Shown: positions 1-8,607, numbered from the stretch's first letter. The stretch: DNA of 64,000 nucleotides from Pseudomonadota bacterium (GCA_021843755.1 JAKBWB010000002.1:34681-98680), one strand, 5' to 3'. A program made the numbers and translations. Notes: a model not told the origin generated them from the letters alone.

Positions 1-180
1 GACGGGGGGCAGCGAAGAGGCGGGGATATCGAACCGCAAGTGGATTGCGCTGGAGACCTTGTTGACGGCCTGGCCTCCGGCGCTTTGGGCGCGCACGCCC
101 ATCAGCTCGATCTCATCCAACGGAATGCTGACGCGGGCCGAGATCTGCAGAACGTTGCTGTTGCGGCGCATGCGTGCCAT
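1..180 (-). CDS. arfB: Peptidyl-tRNA hydrolase ArfB (YaeJ), 5' part only
   Basis: The gene runs off the left edge of the window; about 60 N-terminal residues are present. They carry the release-factor-like GGQ motif in the context [19 protein letters not shown], which is diagnostic of ArfB/YaeJ. ArfB hydrolyses peptidyl-tRNA on ribosomes stalled at the end of non-stop mRNAs. The likely start is the ATG at 178-180 (MARMRR). The basic C-terminal tail that enters the empty mRNA channel lies outside the window. No clear Shine-Dalgarno sequence is visible. The next 190 bases to the toxin gene hold nothing I recognise. Confidence 0.88.
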   Translation of the reverse strand, partial: MARMRRNSNVLQISARVSIPLDEIELMGVRAQSAGGQAVNKVSSAIHLRFDIPASSLPPV

Positions 181-372
181 TGTGTGCCGCGGGGGCGATC
201 ACGGCACACTTTTGCGACCGCGGCATCCTGTGCACGACACGGCAGCGGCACGCCCCCGCGCATCAGGAGTTCAGGAACGCCAGACAAATCAGAGACTTGA
301 GATGTTTTCCTCGCGCGGCGACCCTGACGACCTACCTCAGAGGTTCCGCCCTCATGGCGCAAGCTGCAGCCA

Positions 373-768
373 TCACCTGCTCAGTGTCATCCCGGCGTGC
401 TTCGCCGCGCCCGTCTCGAAGGTCATCGTCTTTTCGCAGCCTGCGGCGGCCGCCGTACGTTCGATCAGGCAGTCGGCAAAATCCGCCGTGCCCGCGTGAA
501 AAGTACGCCATGCCTGCGCGACTTGCTCAGCACGGTCGAGCACGATCTCCTTCGTGCGCAGAAGCGCATCGAGTGCCTGCGCGATCTGCTCACGCGTCAG
601 GTCGTAGCAGGAGCTGAGCACCCAGACCAACTCGACGAGCGCGACCACGGGCACAAAACCGGAACTCTCCGGTGTTAATGACTCGATGAGTCTCGATGCC
701 TTCTCGGCCTGTTTGGGATCATCCTGCATGACGTACCGGACGAGGACATTAGTGTCGAGGCCGATCAT
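373..768 (-). CDS. PIN-domain toxin, VapC-like
   Basis: A 131-residue PIN-domain protein, the expected size for a VapC-type endoribonuclease toxin. The first acidic residue is D5 (LDTNVLVRY), the second E46 (ALVELVWVL) and the third lies in the TADFADCLI segment (D95/D98). The fourth position is Glu instead of the usual Asp (TFETGAAK). It follows the AbrB-type antitoxin gene after 21 bases on the same strand, the standard antitoxin-first arrangement. The target RNA cannot be predicted. A GGAAG stretch upstream of the ATG is a weak ribosome binding site, which would favour antitoxin excess. Confidence 0.9.
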   Translation of the reverse strand: MIGLDTNVLVRYVMQDDPKQAEKASRLIESLTPESSGFVPVVALVELVWVLSSCYDLTREQIAQALDALLRTKEIVLDRAEQVAQAWRTFHAGTADFADCLIERTAAAAGCEKTMTFETGAAKHAGMTLSR

Positions 769-789
769 CAGATCGCTTCCAGGAAGGCG

Positions 790-1032
790 CTATCGCGCCG
801 AGGCAGCCCGCTTGGCGATCGCGGCGTTCATCTCCTCGATCGATACCGTCCGCCGCGGCTTGCCGAACATTCCCTTGAGCGCCGTCACCGAGCGCGTCGC
901 CGGCACGATCTCAAAGCGCCCAGGCTCGACTTCGACGAATTCGACCCGATCGCCGGAATCGAGTCGCAGCGCCTGGCGCACTTCGACCGGAATCGTTATC
1001 TGACCCTTGCCAGTGAGCGTGGCCGTAGCCAT
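790..1032 (-). CDS. AbrB/SpoVT-type antitoxin
   Basis: An 80-residue protein whose N-terminal half is a swapped-hairpin AbrB DNA-binding domain (MATATLTGKGQITIPVEVR). Its C-terminal half should wrap the PIN toxin. The start at 1032 is chosen because GGAG lies seven bases upstream and family members begin with MATATLTxKGQ; an in-frame ATG at 1047 would add MMENV. Together with the downstream PIN gene it forms a toxin-antitoxin module, and it very probably represses its own promoter through the palindrome at 1049-1066. Confidence 0.88.
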   Translation of the reverse strand: MATATLTGKGQITIPVEVRQALRLDSGDRVEFVEVEPGRFEIVPATRSVTALKGMFGKPRRTVSIEEMNAAIAKRAASAR

Positions 1033-1048
1033 TACATTCTCCATCATT

Positions 1049-1066
1049 CCTTACGTTACGGTAAGG
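1049..1066 (-). promoter_or_regulatory. Candidate autoregulatory operator of the toxin-antitoxin pair
   Basis: CCTTACGTTACGGTAAGG has 6-base inverted arms (CCTTAC/GTAAGG) and an internal GTTAC/GTAAC overlap. It sits 17 bases upstream of the antitoxin start. AbrB-type antitoxins bind short palindromes at their own promoters, so autorepression is the simplest reading. This is inference from symmetry and position. Confidence 0.5.
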
Positions 1067-1651
1067 ATCCCACAGACAACCACTCCGGGGGTCGCTACGG
1101 TCTTGAGGCGCAGGTGCTCCCTGCCCGGGCTGCATCATCGGCAGCTCTCTCAGCTGTTTGGACCGACAGTCCATGTTGAACGCGGGGATCCTGCTCAATC
1201 CCACAGCCCGATCAACCCCCGCGCCCCTCCCGCGCTTCCCGCACGAGCTTCTGCCCGGCCGGGGGCCGGGCGGACTGCGCTGCTGCTTGGCAGTGACTCC
1301 CGAGACACGCAAGAGATGGCAGCGGAAAGGATCCGCGCCGTGGTCACGGTCCGTGATGAACCTCGGGCTCTGTCCCGCACCGAACCTGACCACGACGCGA
1401 TTCAGGCCCGTCAGATACCATGGCCGGGTTCACCGGATCGAGCAACGCATGAGTCACGCCAGCGAATGGCCTCCATCCACGGAACACGGCTCGAGTCCTC
1501 GACCTTCACATGCGACCAACAGTCACAGCTCGCATTACTCCACCGGCTGTGATACGCCGAAGAGTCGATGTTCGAACCGACTGCCCGCGCACTTGTGGAT
1601 TTCTCGCGGGAAGATAAAGACTCAATGAGAGCGCGCTCTGGTTCTACGTGC
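1067..1651. other. 585 bases without a recognisable gene
   Basis: Frames of up to about 180 codons are open on both strands, but none gives a protein sequence I recognise, none has a convincing ribosome binding site, and they overlap one another as expected by chance at high GC. The stretch lies between a toxin-antitoxin pair and an eroded integrase, so it is probably degraded accessory DNA. Confidence 0.5.
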
Positions 1652-1726
1652 TCATGAAAACTGCGCGCGGCTGGAAGATCGCAGCGGACACCTGGGCGAC
1701 CAACAATCGCACAGGGAAATAGGGTA

Positions 1727-1942
1727 TCGAGCCTCGTCCCGACGCTCCCGGGCGAGCCTCAAAGGGGACGTCAGGATACGCCCCCAGGACAGGAGCTTCT
1801 CAACGCCGCCGTGTACGAACTTGAAGCGCCAAAGTCGCCCTCCGCCGGGCTTCACCCCCAGGTAGAGACGCCTCTCGTCGTACACCTCGTATGGCCGGTC
1901 TCGCGGCTTGGCGGCACGGATCGCGACTTCACTGAGGCTCAT
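1727..1942 (-). pseudogene. Tyrosine integrase remnant (P4/DUF4102 N-terminus)
   Basis: The 72 codons from the ATG at 1942 match the N-terminal arm-binding domain of P4-type integrases: MSLSEVAIRAAKPRDRPYEV, then YLGVKPGGGRLWRFKF, then LARERRDEAR. Between KLLS and LARERRDEAR the family motif GxYPDVPL is readable only in another frame (GAYPDVP), so two compensating indels are present. After DEAR the homology stops and the catalytic Arg/His/Tyr domain is missing. The gene is dead. It implies past insertion of an integrative element, and tRNA-Ala 2.6 kb away is a plausible target. Confidence 0.75.
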
Positions 1943-2029
1943 CACTGGGGTACCGGTATGGCCTATTTCGATCGCACCGTTCCTAAAACCATAGACAAAC
2001 ATTCCACCGAGGTGGGATGGCCTACGACG

Positions 2030-3717
2030 TCACCCGAACAGTGCTGGTGACGGTTCGCGCGAGGGGATCGCACCCTCGATGCCCGGGATTGCTCGCGATG
2101 CCAGGGAAGACCGTGGCAAGGGAGCCGGGCACCCTTGAGTGGGGCCGGACCGGGCATGCGCTGCAAGCGCCGCTTGGCAGGCTCTGCGAATCCTCGAGCA
2201 GTGCGAGTACACATGCTCTCCCCGATTCCTCACGGGTAGGGGAAAGGTGACGTGGCCGCCTGAGCGGGTCGGTACGAAGACCGTCCCGCGCTGCGGGGAT
2301 TCACAGAGCCGCAATCCTCTGCGGGCGATGGCCAAAGCCGCGCCCTGATGAATCGAGACGCCGTGGCGGCGGGCGTAATTCACCGCACCGATCACGGAGG
2401 TGTACGCTGGGTTGGCCTGGAGCACCTCGACGCCGGCACGAAAGCAGGCGGAGGCGATACTCGAGAGCGTCTGGCGGTAGGCGAGGGAGGACAGTTGCCG
2501 GGCACGGGCGGGCGAAACGCTCTCGAGTTCGGCCTTGCGGCGGCGGAAATCGAGCGTCTCGATCACCACGGGCTTGCCGGCCGCGCTCGCCACCGCGGCG
2601 ATCTTGACTGCGGCCTCGCCGGTCAGTGCCCGGGTTTGATCGGAGTTCTTCCCATAGATGGGCAGCGGGAGCTTGCGCGTGTCGATGAGATTGCCGAACC
2701 GGTCGGTCTCGGAGACCGCCAGGTGATCGGCATTCACGTCAACGCCGATGGCGCCCAACTCCCGTCTCGAGACTGGCTCGGGGGCGGGAACCTCCAAGCT
2801 CGCAAATACCCGCCAACCCTGCTCGTCGCGCAGGAACCGGTACGAGATCGCGGCACCCACTCGTTTGGTCGTGGCCTTGCCGCTTTTCGTGACGTGCGGC
2901 ACGCGCCGACTCGATGCGAGTGCCGCGAGCACCGCCTCGTGACCGTAGGCGAAGCGCACGCCTGGGATCGTGAGGTAGCGGCCGTGCTCGTGCGCCAGGG
3001 CGTCGGGCAACCTCAGCCGCAAGGTGAGCGTGCCATCGGCCTCGATCAGCCCCTGACAGGACTGATTGCCGGCCGTCTCGTCCTTCGAGCCGAGCCCGAA
3101 GAACTGGGCGCTGCGGGCAGCACGCCATTTCTCGCGCCACTGCCCAATGTTTCGGTAACCGTTCTCCTGCAACGCGAACTGTGCCCGATCCTCCCCTGGC
3201 GCTGGTCCTGCGCGAGGCGCGCATGGCGATTCTCCAGAATCCCGAGCCGGCGTTTCTTCTGGTGCAGCTTTCCCCGCGCGCTTCGGACGGCTTCTCTTGC
3301 CTCCTCGACCCTCAATACGCGCCCACTGGGCCGCCGCGTGACATACACAGAGCGAGCGGCTATTACCTTGGCGAGGTTCTTCTTCGCCGTCGCCAGACGC
3401 TTTGCGATCTTGCCGATGGTCTTGCGCGCCCTGGCTATCTTGCGGCCGAGTTCCTCGATCAACTCGGGCCGCCGCGCGAGGATCGCCTTGATCTTCCCCT
3501 CAAGCCCCACCCGGATCGCGTTGAACTGCCGCGCGCTCAGGCCGTATTCCTTGAGAAGCCCGTTCTTGAAATCCCCGGCCGGTCTGCCCGTCGCAACCAT
3601 CCTCGCGAACAGCGTGCGCTCGATTCTCCCGTACAGCCCCGCGTACGCATCCAGTGCCGAACTCTGCGCGGTACTGGATACGATCCGGCTCTGGTACGTG
3701 AACGTGCGAGCGGTCAT
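2030..3717 (-). pseudogene. tnpB: TnpB-related RNA-guided nuclease, frameshifted
   Basis: The N-terminal part (MTARTFTYQSRIV from 3717, with a basic helical region) and the C-terminal part lie in different frames. The switch is near 3191-3197, at a run of C on the plus strand. Ignoring the shift, the product is about 560 residues. Two RuvC acids are visible: D in IGVDVNADHL and E in VVIETLDF. The zinc finger is absent and the third motif reads SIHQGAALAIARR, with His where classical TnpB has Asp. The C-terminal end appears complete down to the stop at 2030. The shift may be real decay or a sequence error. It follows tnpA after 43 bases. Confidence 0.78.
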
Positions 3718-3760
3718 GCAGCTCTGAGCCTCTGAGGCGCCAGACAGTTCCGATGGCCGC

Positions 3761-4330
3761 TCAATCCACGGGAGCTTCCAGCGCGGCGAGGGCTTTCCGT
3801 GCTCTGTTCTTCGCCGAGCGTTTGCCGTAGAGCCGCGCGCACATCGATACGAGAACCTCGTGCAGATCACGCACGACGTCGTCGGTCATCTCCTCCGCTT
3901 CAATAACCACCACCCGCCGGCCCTGCCCCGCCAGAGCGCATTCGAGATATTCAAACCCAAACCGCAACAGACGATCTCGATGCTCAACCACAATGGTCGC
4001 GACCGTACGGTCGCGCAACAGGCGCATCAGCCCCTTGCGATGGCCGTTCATCCCAGAGCCGACTTCCTTCACCGCGTGCGCAATCGGCAGCTTGTTCCGT
4101 ACGGCATACTCGGTCAACCGCCCCAGCTGCCGGTCCAGATCAGCCTTTTGATCGACGCTCGATACCCGCCCATACAGCGCTGCCGCGTTGCTTTGCGCCG
4201 TCTCCGCGCGCACGATCACCGTACCCGTGGGCAACTGCTCGGCGGCAACAGGCAGCTTGCCGTCCTTCCACATCCGCCACGCCGTCTTGTAGGAAAGACC
4301 TTGCTCGCGGGCCCATACGCTGAGCTTCAT
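3761..4330 (-). CDS. tnpA: IS607-family serine recombinase transposase TnpA
   Basis: 189 residues. The N-terminus is a MerR-like winged helix (MKLSVWAREQGLSYKTAWRM, residues 1-40). A resolvase-type catalytic domain follows, starting LYGRVSSVDQKADLDRQ, with the nucleophilic Ser in the RVSS motif. IS607 transposases use this inverted domain order. The enzyme excises the element as a circle through a phosphoserine intermediate. The reading frame is intact, so transposition could still be possible in principle. The ATG at 4330 begins the HTH directly. Upstream DNA is unusually AT-rich (TACAATATATAG) and probably contains the promoter. Confidence 0.9.
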   Translation of the reverse strand: MKLSVWAREQGLSYKTAWRMWKDGKLPVAAEQLPTGTVIVRAETAQSNAAALYGRVSSVDQKADLDRQLGRLTEYAVRNKLPIAHAVKEVGSGMNGHRKGLMRLLRDRTVATIVVEHRDRLLRFGFEYLECALAGQGRRVVVIEAEEMTDDVVRDLHEVLVSMCARLYGKRSAKNRARKALAALEAPVD

Positions 4331-4541
4331 ATGAATGCAATTCCCTATTTAGGTATTTCTGTCCATACAATATATAGCTATTGGTCACCCCCCAAAAATA
4401 CCCCAATCAAGTGCGGGACTGCAGATGAACTCGCAACCGCAGGCGTAGACAGCAATATACGGTAACTAACTGTTTTTATTGTTCTTCTTCATCAACGTCC
4501 GCCGACGCACGGATGCCGCCGGACGGCAATTGCTGGATGGA

Positions 4542-4617
<76 letters not shown>

Positions 4618-4681
4618 GTGCAAGGGGCGCGAGTTTAGCTATGATGCCGAAGGAAGCCAAGACCATCGCAGGAGCCTGCCC

Positions 4682-5143
4682 ATGCTCGCCATCGGCACGC
4701 GCGCCCCCGACTTCACCCTCCCCGACCAGCAAGACCGGGCGGTCGCGCTGCTGCATCTGCTCGGCCCTGGGCCGCTCATCCTGTACTTCTACCCGGCCGA
4801 CTTCACGGCCGGCTGCACCCGCGAGGCCTGCCAGATCCGCGATCTGTACCCGCAGATCGAGAGCGCCGGGCTGCGGGTGGCGGGGGTGAGCCCGCAGAGT
4901 CCGGCGAGCCACCGGGCGTTCAGCGAGAAATACCATCTGCCCTTCACACTGCTCGCGGACGAGGAGCGCAGCGTGGCGGACTTGTACGGAGTCCGCGGTC
5001 CGTTTGGGCTGGGTGTGCGCCGGGCGACGTTTCTGATCGATTCCACCGGGATCATCCGGGATGCCGTTCGCGCCGATCTGCGCATCGCGGCACATGCCCG
5101 CTTCGTACGCAAGGCCTTGGCGAGCGGGCGCACGGCCCAGTGA
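4682..5143 (+). CDS. bcp: Thioredoxin-dependent peroxiredoxin, PrxQ/Bcp type
   Basis: 153 residues with the AhpC/TSA fold. The peroxidatic Cys45 and resolving Cys50 form the CX4C pattern of alpha-type PrxQ (TAGCTREAC). It reduces hydrogen peroxide and organic hydroperoxides in the cytoplasm, with thioredoxin as electron donor. AGGAG lies at the right distance before the ATG at 4682. The gene ends 13 bases from the convergent degenerate phosphatase gene. It is a single transcription unit as far as can be seen. Confidence 0.92.
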   Translation: MLAIGTRAPDFTLPDQQDRAVALLHLLGPGPLILYFYPADFTAGCTREACQIRDLYPQIESAGLRVAGVSPQSPASHRAFSEKYHLPFTLLADEERSVADLYGVRGPFGLGVRRATFLIDSTGIIRDAVRADLRIAAHARFVRKALASGRTAQ

Positions 5144-5156
5144 TCCTCCGCGCCGG

Positions 5157-5732
5157 TCAGTCGCGCATTCGCAGAATCTTCGCCGCACCGTAACGCGGGA
5201 TGCTCACGACGTACATGTCGCGCTCGGCCACCGTCTCGATGTGCTTGCCGCTGAGCGCACGGATCAGAGCGGCGACGAACTGCCGGTTGCACACGACGAG
5301 CAGCGTACCCCCGGCGTGGTGGCTGAGAATCTCCCCGGCCATGTTCCGCGCCCGGCTGCGGGCGAGAACGACGGGCTTCAGCCCGAGCAGTTGCGCCAGG
5401 GGCGCCGCAGTCTGCTTCGCGCGGCGCGTATCGCCGACGTAGATCGCATCCAACCCCTCCCGGCCCGTGGCGGTCGCGAAACGCTGGGCGATCCGCTGTG
5501 CCTGCTGACCGCCCGAGGCCGACAGCGGCGGATTGGCGATCGAGCCGATCTGCCCGAGCGCCGCCGGCACGATGACCACCAGGGTATTGCTCGCCGAAAC
5601 CCACAGCGCCACTGCCAAAGCGGCCAGGGCGACAGCCGCCAACAGGCCGAGCCACACCGGCGCCAGAAACGGCCGGTGGCGGCGGGTAATGGCGGGGGGG
5701 TCGACGGCAGGCACTGTGGTATGTGACGGCAT
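5157..5732 (-). CDS. Membrane-anchored histidine-phosphatase-like protein lacking catalytic His
   Basis: About 191 residues. A single membrane helix (LGLLAAVALAALAVALWVSA) near residues 25-45 precedes a phosphoglycerate-mutase-like domain. The family signature YVGDTRRAKQTAAPLAQLLGL is clear. Where active members have LVRHGE, this one reads VVIVPAALGQ, and the second catalytic His region (VVGHSN) reads LLVVCNRQFVAAL. Both phosphate-handling histidines are therefore missing and it is probably a pseudoenzyme, perhaps binding phosphorylated ligands or proteins. The ATG at 5732 is chosen; GTG at 5753 is possible. Confidence 0.72.
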   Translation of the reverse strand: MPSHTTVPAVDPPAITRRHRPFLAPVWLGLLAAVALAALAVALWVSASNTLVVIVPAALGQIGSIANPPLSASGGQQAQRIAQRFATATGREGLDAIYVGDTRRAKQTAAPLAQLLGLKPVVLARSRARNMAGEILSHHAGGTLLVVCNRQFVAALIRALSGKHIETVAERDMYVVSIPRYGAAKILRMRD

Positions 5733-5912
5733 CGTCTCTATCTGGGTTTGCACAGCAGCACGATCGGTGGACCGTGAAGTTCATCACACTGGGACCGCAT
5801 TGTCACCTTTAGATTCACAGCCGCAAGCCCGCTCCCGATGCCAGAGTCAATTTTACAACGTTGAGTATCGAGCGCCGGCGCAGCAGCGACCGAGGAGTTG
5901 GCGAGGATTTCG

Positions 5913-6983
5913 ATGACTTCCGGTGGACACACAACTGTCATCAAGCGCGTGCTCGAGCGGCGGGTCCACGAGCCGGCGACACCCGAAGACACGACCGCGA
6001 CCGTCGCGGTGATGCTGCGCGTGCTGCCGCCGCCGCACGCCCTGCTCGCGATCCACGCCGACGCCACCCGCGCGCAGCTGGAGCTGCGCATTCACAAGGA
6101 AATGCTGAATGTGGTGTGCTGCGCCGAGCACGAGGCGATCAAACGTCTGCGCGAGCAATTCCGTCCACTGGTCATCACCGACAGCCTGACGCTGATTCGG
6201 GGCATCCGCGCCGAGCATCTGCCGCGCGAGCCGTTCATCCTGTACATCACCCCGCTCGAGGCGCCCGAGGCAATCGAGACCGGGTTACGCACCGGCGCCG
6301 ATGATTGCCTGCCGCGCCACGCGAGCGAGCCGCAGCTGACGGCGCGCCTCGGCACCGCGCGGCGCATTGCCGAGCTCGAGGAGGTGCTGCGCATCACGCT
6401 GATCGAGAACCGCGAGATCTCGACCACCGACGAGTTGACGCAGGTGGCGAGCCGGCGCTTCTTCAGCAAGCATTTCCCGCGCGAGATCGAGCGCGCGGGA
6501 CGCTACCGGCGGCCGCTGTCGCTCATTCTCTGCGACATCGACTTCTTCAAGCACATCAACGATACGCTGGGTCACGCTGGCGGCGATGCGATTCTCAAGC
6601 AATTCGGGATCCGCCTGCAGGAATGCCTGCGCAGCGGAGTGGACTGGGTGGCACGCCTCGGGGGGGAGGAGTTCGCCGTCATCCTGCCGGAGACCGCCTA
6701 TGATCAGGCCCTCGATGCGGCACGCCGCCTGCGCGCCAGCATTGCCGACCGTCCCTTTCCGGCCCAGGGCAAGATGGTCGAGGTCACCGCCAGCTTCGGC
6801 ATGTGCAACCTCGAGCAGGTGCCGGTCGGGGAACGCAAAACGGCCGATCACATGCTGCGGGTTGCCGATGCGGCGCTCTATCGCAGCAAGTATGGCGGGC
6901 GCAATCGGGTCACGGCCGCGCTGCTGCCGATGAACTCCGTGCGCGGCACCCCGGACAGCCTGCACAAGTTCCTCACGCCCTGA
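5913..6983 (+). CDS. Diguanylate cyclase (receiver-like + GGDEF)
   Basis: About 356 residues. Residues roughly 30-155 look like a degenerate response-regulator receiver: a candidate Asp in LVITDSLTL, but no N-terminal acidic pocket and Arg in place of the conserved Lys (DCLPRHASE). The C-terminal GGDEF domain has GGEEF (ARLGGEEFAVILPE) and the metal-binding DIDFFKHINDT, so it should make cyclic di-GMP from GTP. The inhibitory I-site is altered: R is four, not three, residues before the D of VDWVARLGG. GAGG six bases upstream supports the ATG at 5913 over an in-frame TTG at 5898. Confidence 0.9.
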   Translation: MTSGGHTTVIKRVLERRVHEPATPEDTTATVAVMLRVLPPPHALLAIHADATRAQLELRIHKEMLNVVCCAEHEAIKRLREQFRPLVITDSLTLIRGIRAEHLPREPFILYITPLEAPEAIETGLRTGADDCLPRHASEPQLTARLGTARRIAELEEVLRITLIENREISTTDELTQVASRRFFSKHFPREIERAGRYRRPLSLILCDIDFFKHINDTLGHAGGDAILKQFGIRLQECLRSGVDWVARLGGEEFAVILPETAYDQALDAARRLRASIADRPFPAQGKMVEVTASFGMCNLEQVPVGERKTADHMLRVADAALYRSKYGGRNRVTAALLPMNSVRGTPDSLHKFLTP

Positions 6984-7078
6984 GCATCGAGCCGCTCTCT
7001 ACCCGAGGCGGGGCGCAGCGGCTCTGGTACCCTATGCGGTGCTGCACCGTGCCGTCGCCGGCTCACCGGGGATTTGCC

Positions 7079-7948
7079 GTGAGAATCTTGTCGTACCTGC
7101 TGCCTTGGCAGTTCTCGCCGCTGGCCTGTGCCGTGTTCACGGTCACGCTCGTGCTGTATGTGCGCGGACTGGCGGTCCTGCGGCGCAGCGGAGCGCCGGT
7201 GGGTCCATGGCGCCCATTCGTCTTCTTCCTCGGTCTGGCGCTCAACTACGCCGTGCTGCAGACCTATTTCGATTACCTGGCCCAACACATGTTCTGGGTT
7301 CACCGGCTGCAGCACTTGATCCTGCATCACATCGGCCCGGCGCTGCTCGTGTTGTCCGCACCGGTATCCGTGCTGCGCGCCGGGCTGCCGGCGCCCGTAT
7401 GGCGCGTTCTGCGCGCGAGCTGGGTACGCCGTCCGATCGGCCTGCTATGGCGCGTGCTGCAGAATGAGCTGCTCGCCCCGGTCCTGTTCGTCGGACTCAT
7501 TTACTTCTGGCTCACCCCTTCGGTCCAGTTCCTTGCGATGCTCAGCCAGCGGCTCTACCTGTTGATGAACTGGAGCATACTCATCGACGGCATTTTATTC
7601 TGGTGGATGATCCTGGCGCCTATCGAGGCCCAGGGCGCCGCGGCGGTCCCATACGGGCGCCGGGTCATCGTCCTGACTGCCGTCGCCCTCCCCCAGATCG
7701 TGCTCGGCGCCTACATCACGCTGTGCTCCAGGCCGCTCTACAGCATCTATGCGGTGTGCGGCCGGGCCTGGCATATCAGCCCGATGCTCGATCAGCAGCT
7801 CGGGGGCCTGCTCACATGGATTCCAGGGGCCATGATGTCGGCGGTGGGTGTGCTGGTGATCCTGCACCACGTACTGCAGGCCGAGCGGCGCGCCCTCGCC
7901 CAGGCGCGCGCCAAAGCCGCCGATCCCCCGGCGGGAGTACCGGCATGA
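7079..7948 (+). CDS. ctaG: Cytochrome c oxidase assembly protein, Caa3_CtaG family
   Basis: About 289 residues with at least six hydrophobic segments, consistent with the integral-membrane caa3-type CtaG family (not the Cox11 type). Conserved histidines occur in WVHRLQHLILHHIGP and further on. Members are needed for copper-dependent maturation of heme-copper oxidases. I place the start at GTG 7079 (VRILSYLLPW); ATG 7034 would add 15 residues. The stop overlaps the ATG of the SCO-like gene as ATGA, so the two are translationally coupled. No oxidase structural genes lie in the window. Confidence 0.85.
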   Translation: MRILSYLLPWQFSPLACAVFTVTLVLYVRGLAVLRRSGAPVGPWRPFVFFLGLALNYAVLQTYFDYLAQHMFWVHRLQHLILHHIGPALLVLSAPVSVLRAGLPAPVWRVLRASWVRRPIGLLWRVLQNELLAPVLFVGLIYFWLTPSVQFLAMLSQRLYLLMNWSILIDGILFWWMILAPIEAQGAAAVPYGRRVIVLTAVALPQIVLGAYITLCSRPLYSIYAVCGRAWHISPMLDQQLGGLLTWIPGAMMSAVGVLVILHHVLQAERRALAQARAKAADPPAGVPA

Positions 7949-8607
7949 ACCGCGCGCAGCTCGCTCGGGGCGGTGCGGCCCTCGGCATCGTGCTGGCGGT
8001 GATCGGCGGGCTGCTTGCCGCGGTCATCGGCTGCACCCAGCGGCAGCTGCCCGGCCGCGTGACCAACGTCGCCGGGCTGGTCGCTGCGCTGAAGTTCCAT
8101 TTGACCGACCAGAACGGCGTACCCGTCAGCGCCGCCAGCTACCGCGGCGATGCGGTACTGCTTTATTTCGGCTACACGCATTGCACCAAGGAGTGCCCCA
8201 CGACACTGGCCACCCTGGCCGATGCGCTGCAGCGCCTGGGTTCGCAGGCAAGACTCGTGCGCGTGCTGTTCGTGACGGTCGACCCGCGACGCGACACCGG
8301 CCCGGTGCTGCGCCGTTACGTGAGCGACTTCGGGCCGCAGTTTGTCGGCTTACGGGGCACTACGGCGCAGCTGACCCGCATGATCAAGCGCTATCGAGTC
8401 ACGTACCGCTATCAGAAGCCCTACCCGCACGGCGACTACCAGGTCAGTCACAGCAGCGCGGTATTCATCTTCGGTCCCGACGGGCGGGCGCGGCTGCTGG
8501 TGCAAAGTGGCGCGCGGGCCGGGATCATCGCGGCCGACCTGCGCCGATTGCTGCCGGCGCGCGCCGCGGTCGCTCACGCGCACGGCGGCTCGCCAGCGAG
8601 CACCTGA
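7945..8607 (+). CDS. SCO1/SenC/PrrC-type copper chaperone lipoprotein
   Basis: 220 residues. An N-terminal hydrophobic segment ends in AVIGC (Cys30), a plausible lipobox, so it is probably anchored in the periplasm. The thioredoxin-like domain has the copper-binding CX3C (YTHCTKEC, Cys80 and Cys84) and the distal His in VSHSSAVF. SCO proteins deliver copper to the CuA site of cytochrome oxidase or act as thiol reductants. Overlap with ctaG points to a two-gene oxidase-assembly operon. Confidence 0.93.
   Translation: MNRAQLARGGAALGIVLAVIGGLLAAVIGCTQRQLPGRVTNVAGLVAALKFHLTDQNGVPVSAASYRGDAVLLYFGYTHCTKECPTTLATLADALQRLGSQARLVRVLFVTVDPRRDTGPVLRRYVSDFGPQFVGLRGTTAQLTRMIKRYRVTYRYQKPYPHGDYQVSHSSAVFIFGPDGRARLLVQSGARAGIIAADLRRLLPARAAVAHAHGGSPAST

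Larger units (their letters stand above)
2030..4330 (-). mobile_element. IS607-family insertion sequence (coding core)
   Basis: A serine-recombinase tnpA and a TnpB-related gene lie on one strand, tnpA first, as in IS607 elements. These elements have no terminal inverted repeats and no target duplication, so the exact ends cannot be read. The given span is only the coding core. The AT-rich stretch 4331-4400 upstream of tnpA contrasts with the GC-rich surroundings and probably belongs to the element. In related elements the guide (omega) RNA is encoded at the tnpB 3' end, which here would be about 1950-2250. Confidence 0.75.

Noticed and set aside
1158..1628. Open frames of about 150 codons between the toxin-antitoxin pair and the integrase remnant.
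   Set aside because: No recognisable sequence, no start signal, overlapping frames on both strands.
4331..4541. A duplicated tRNA-Ala 3' end that would mark an island attachment site.
   Set aside because: I compared the tRNA 3' sequence with the flanks by eye and saw no convincing second copy within the window.
6803..7078. An N-terminal extension of CtaG overlapping the GGDEF gene.
   Set aside because: The extension has no membrane or family similarity and reads through the end of another gene.
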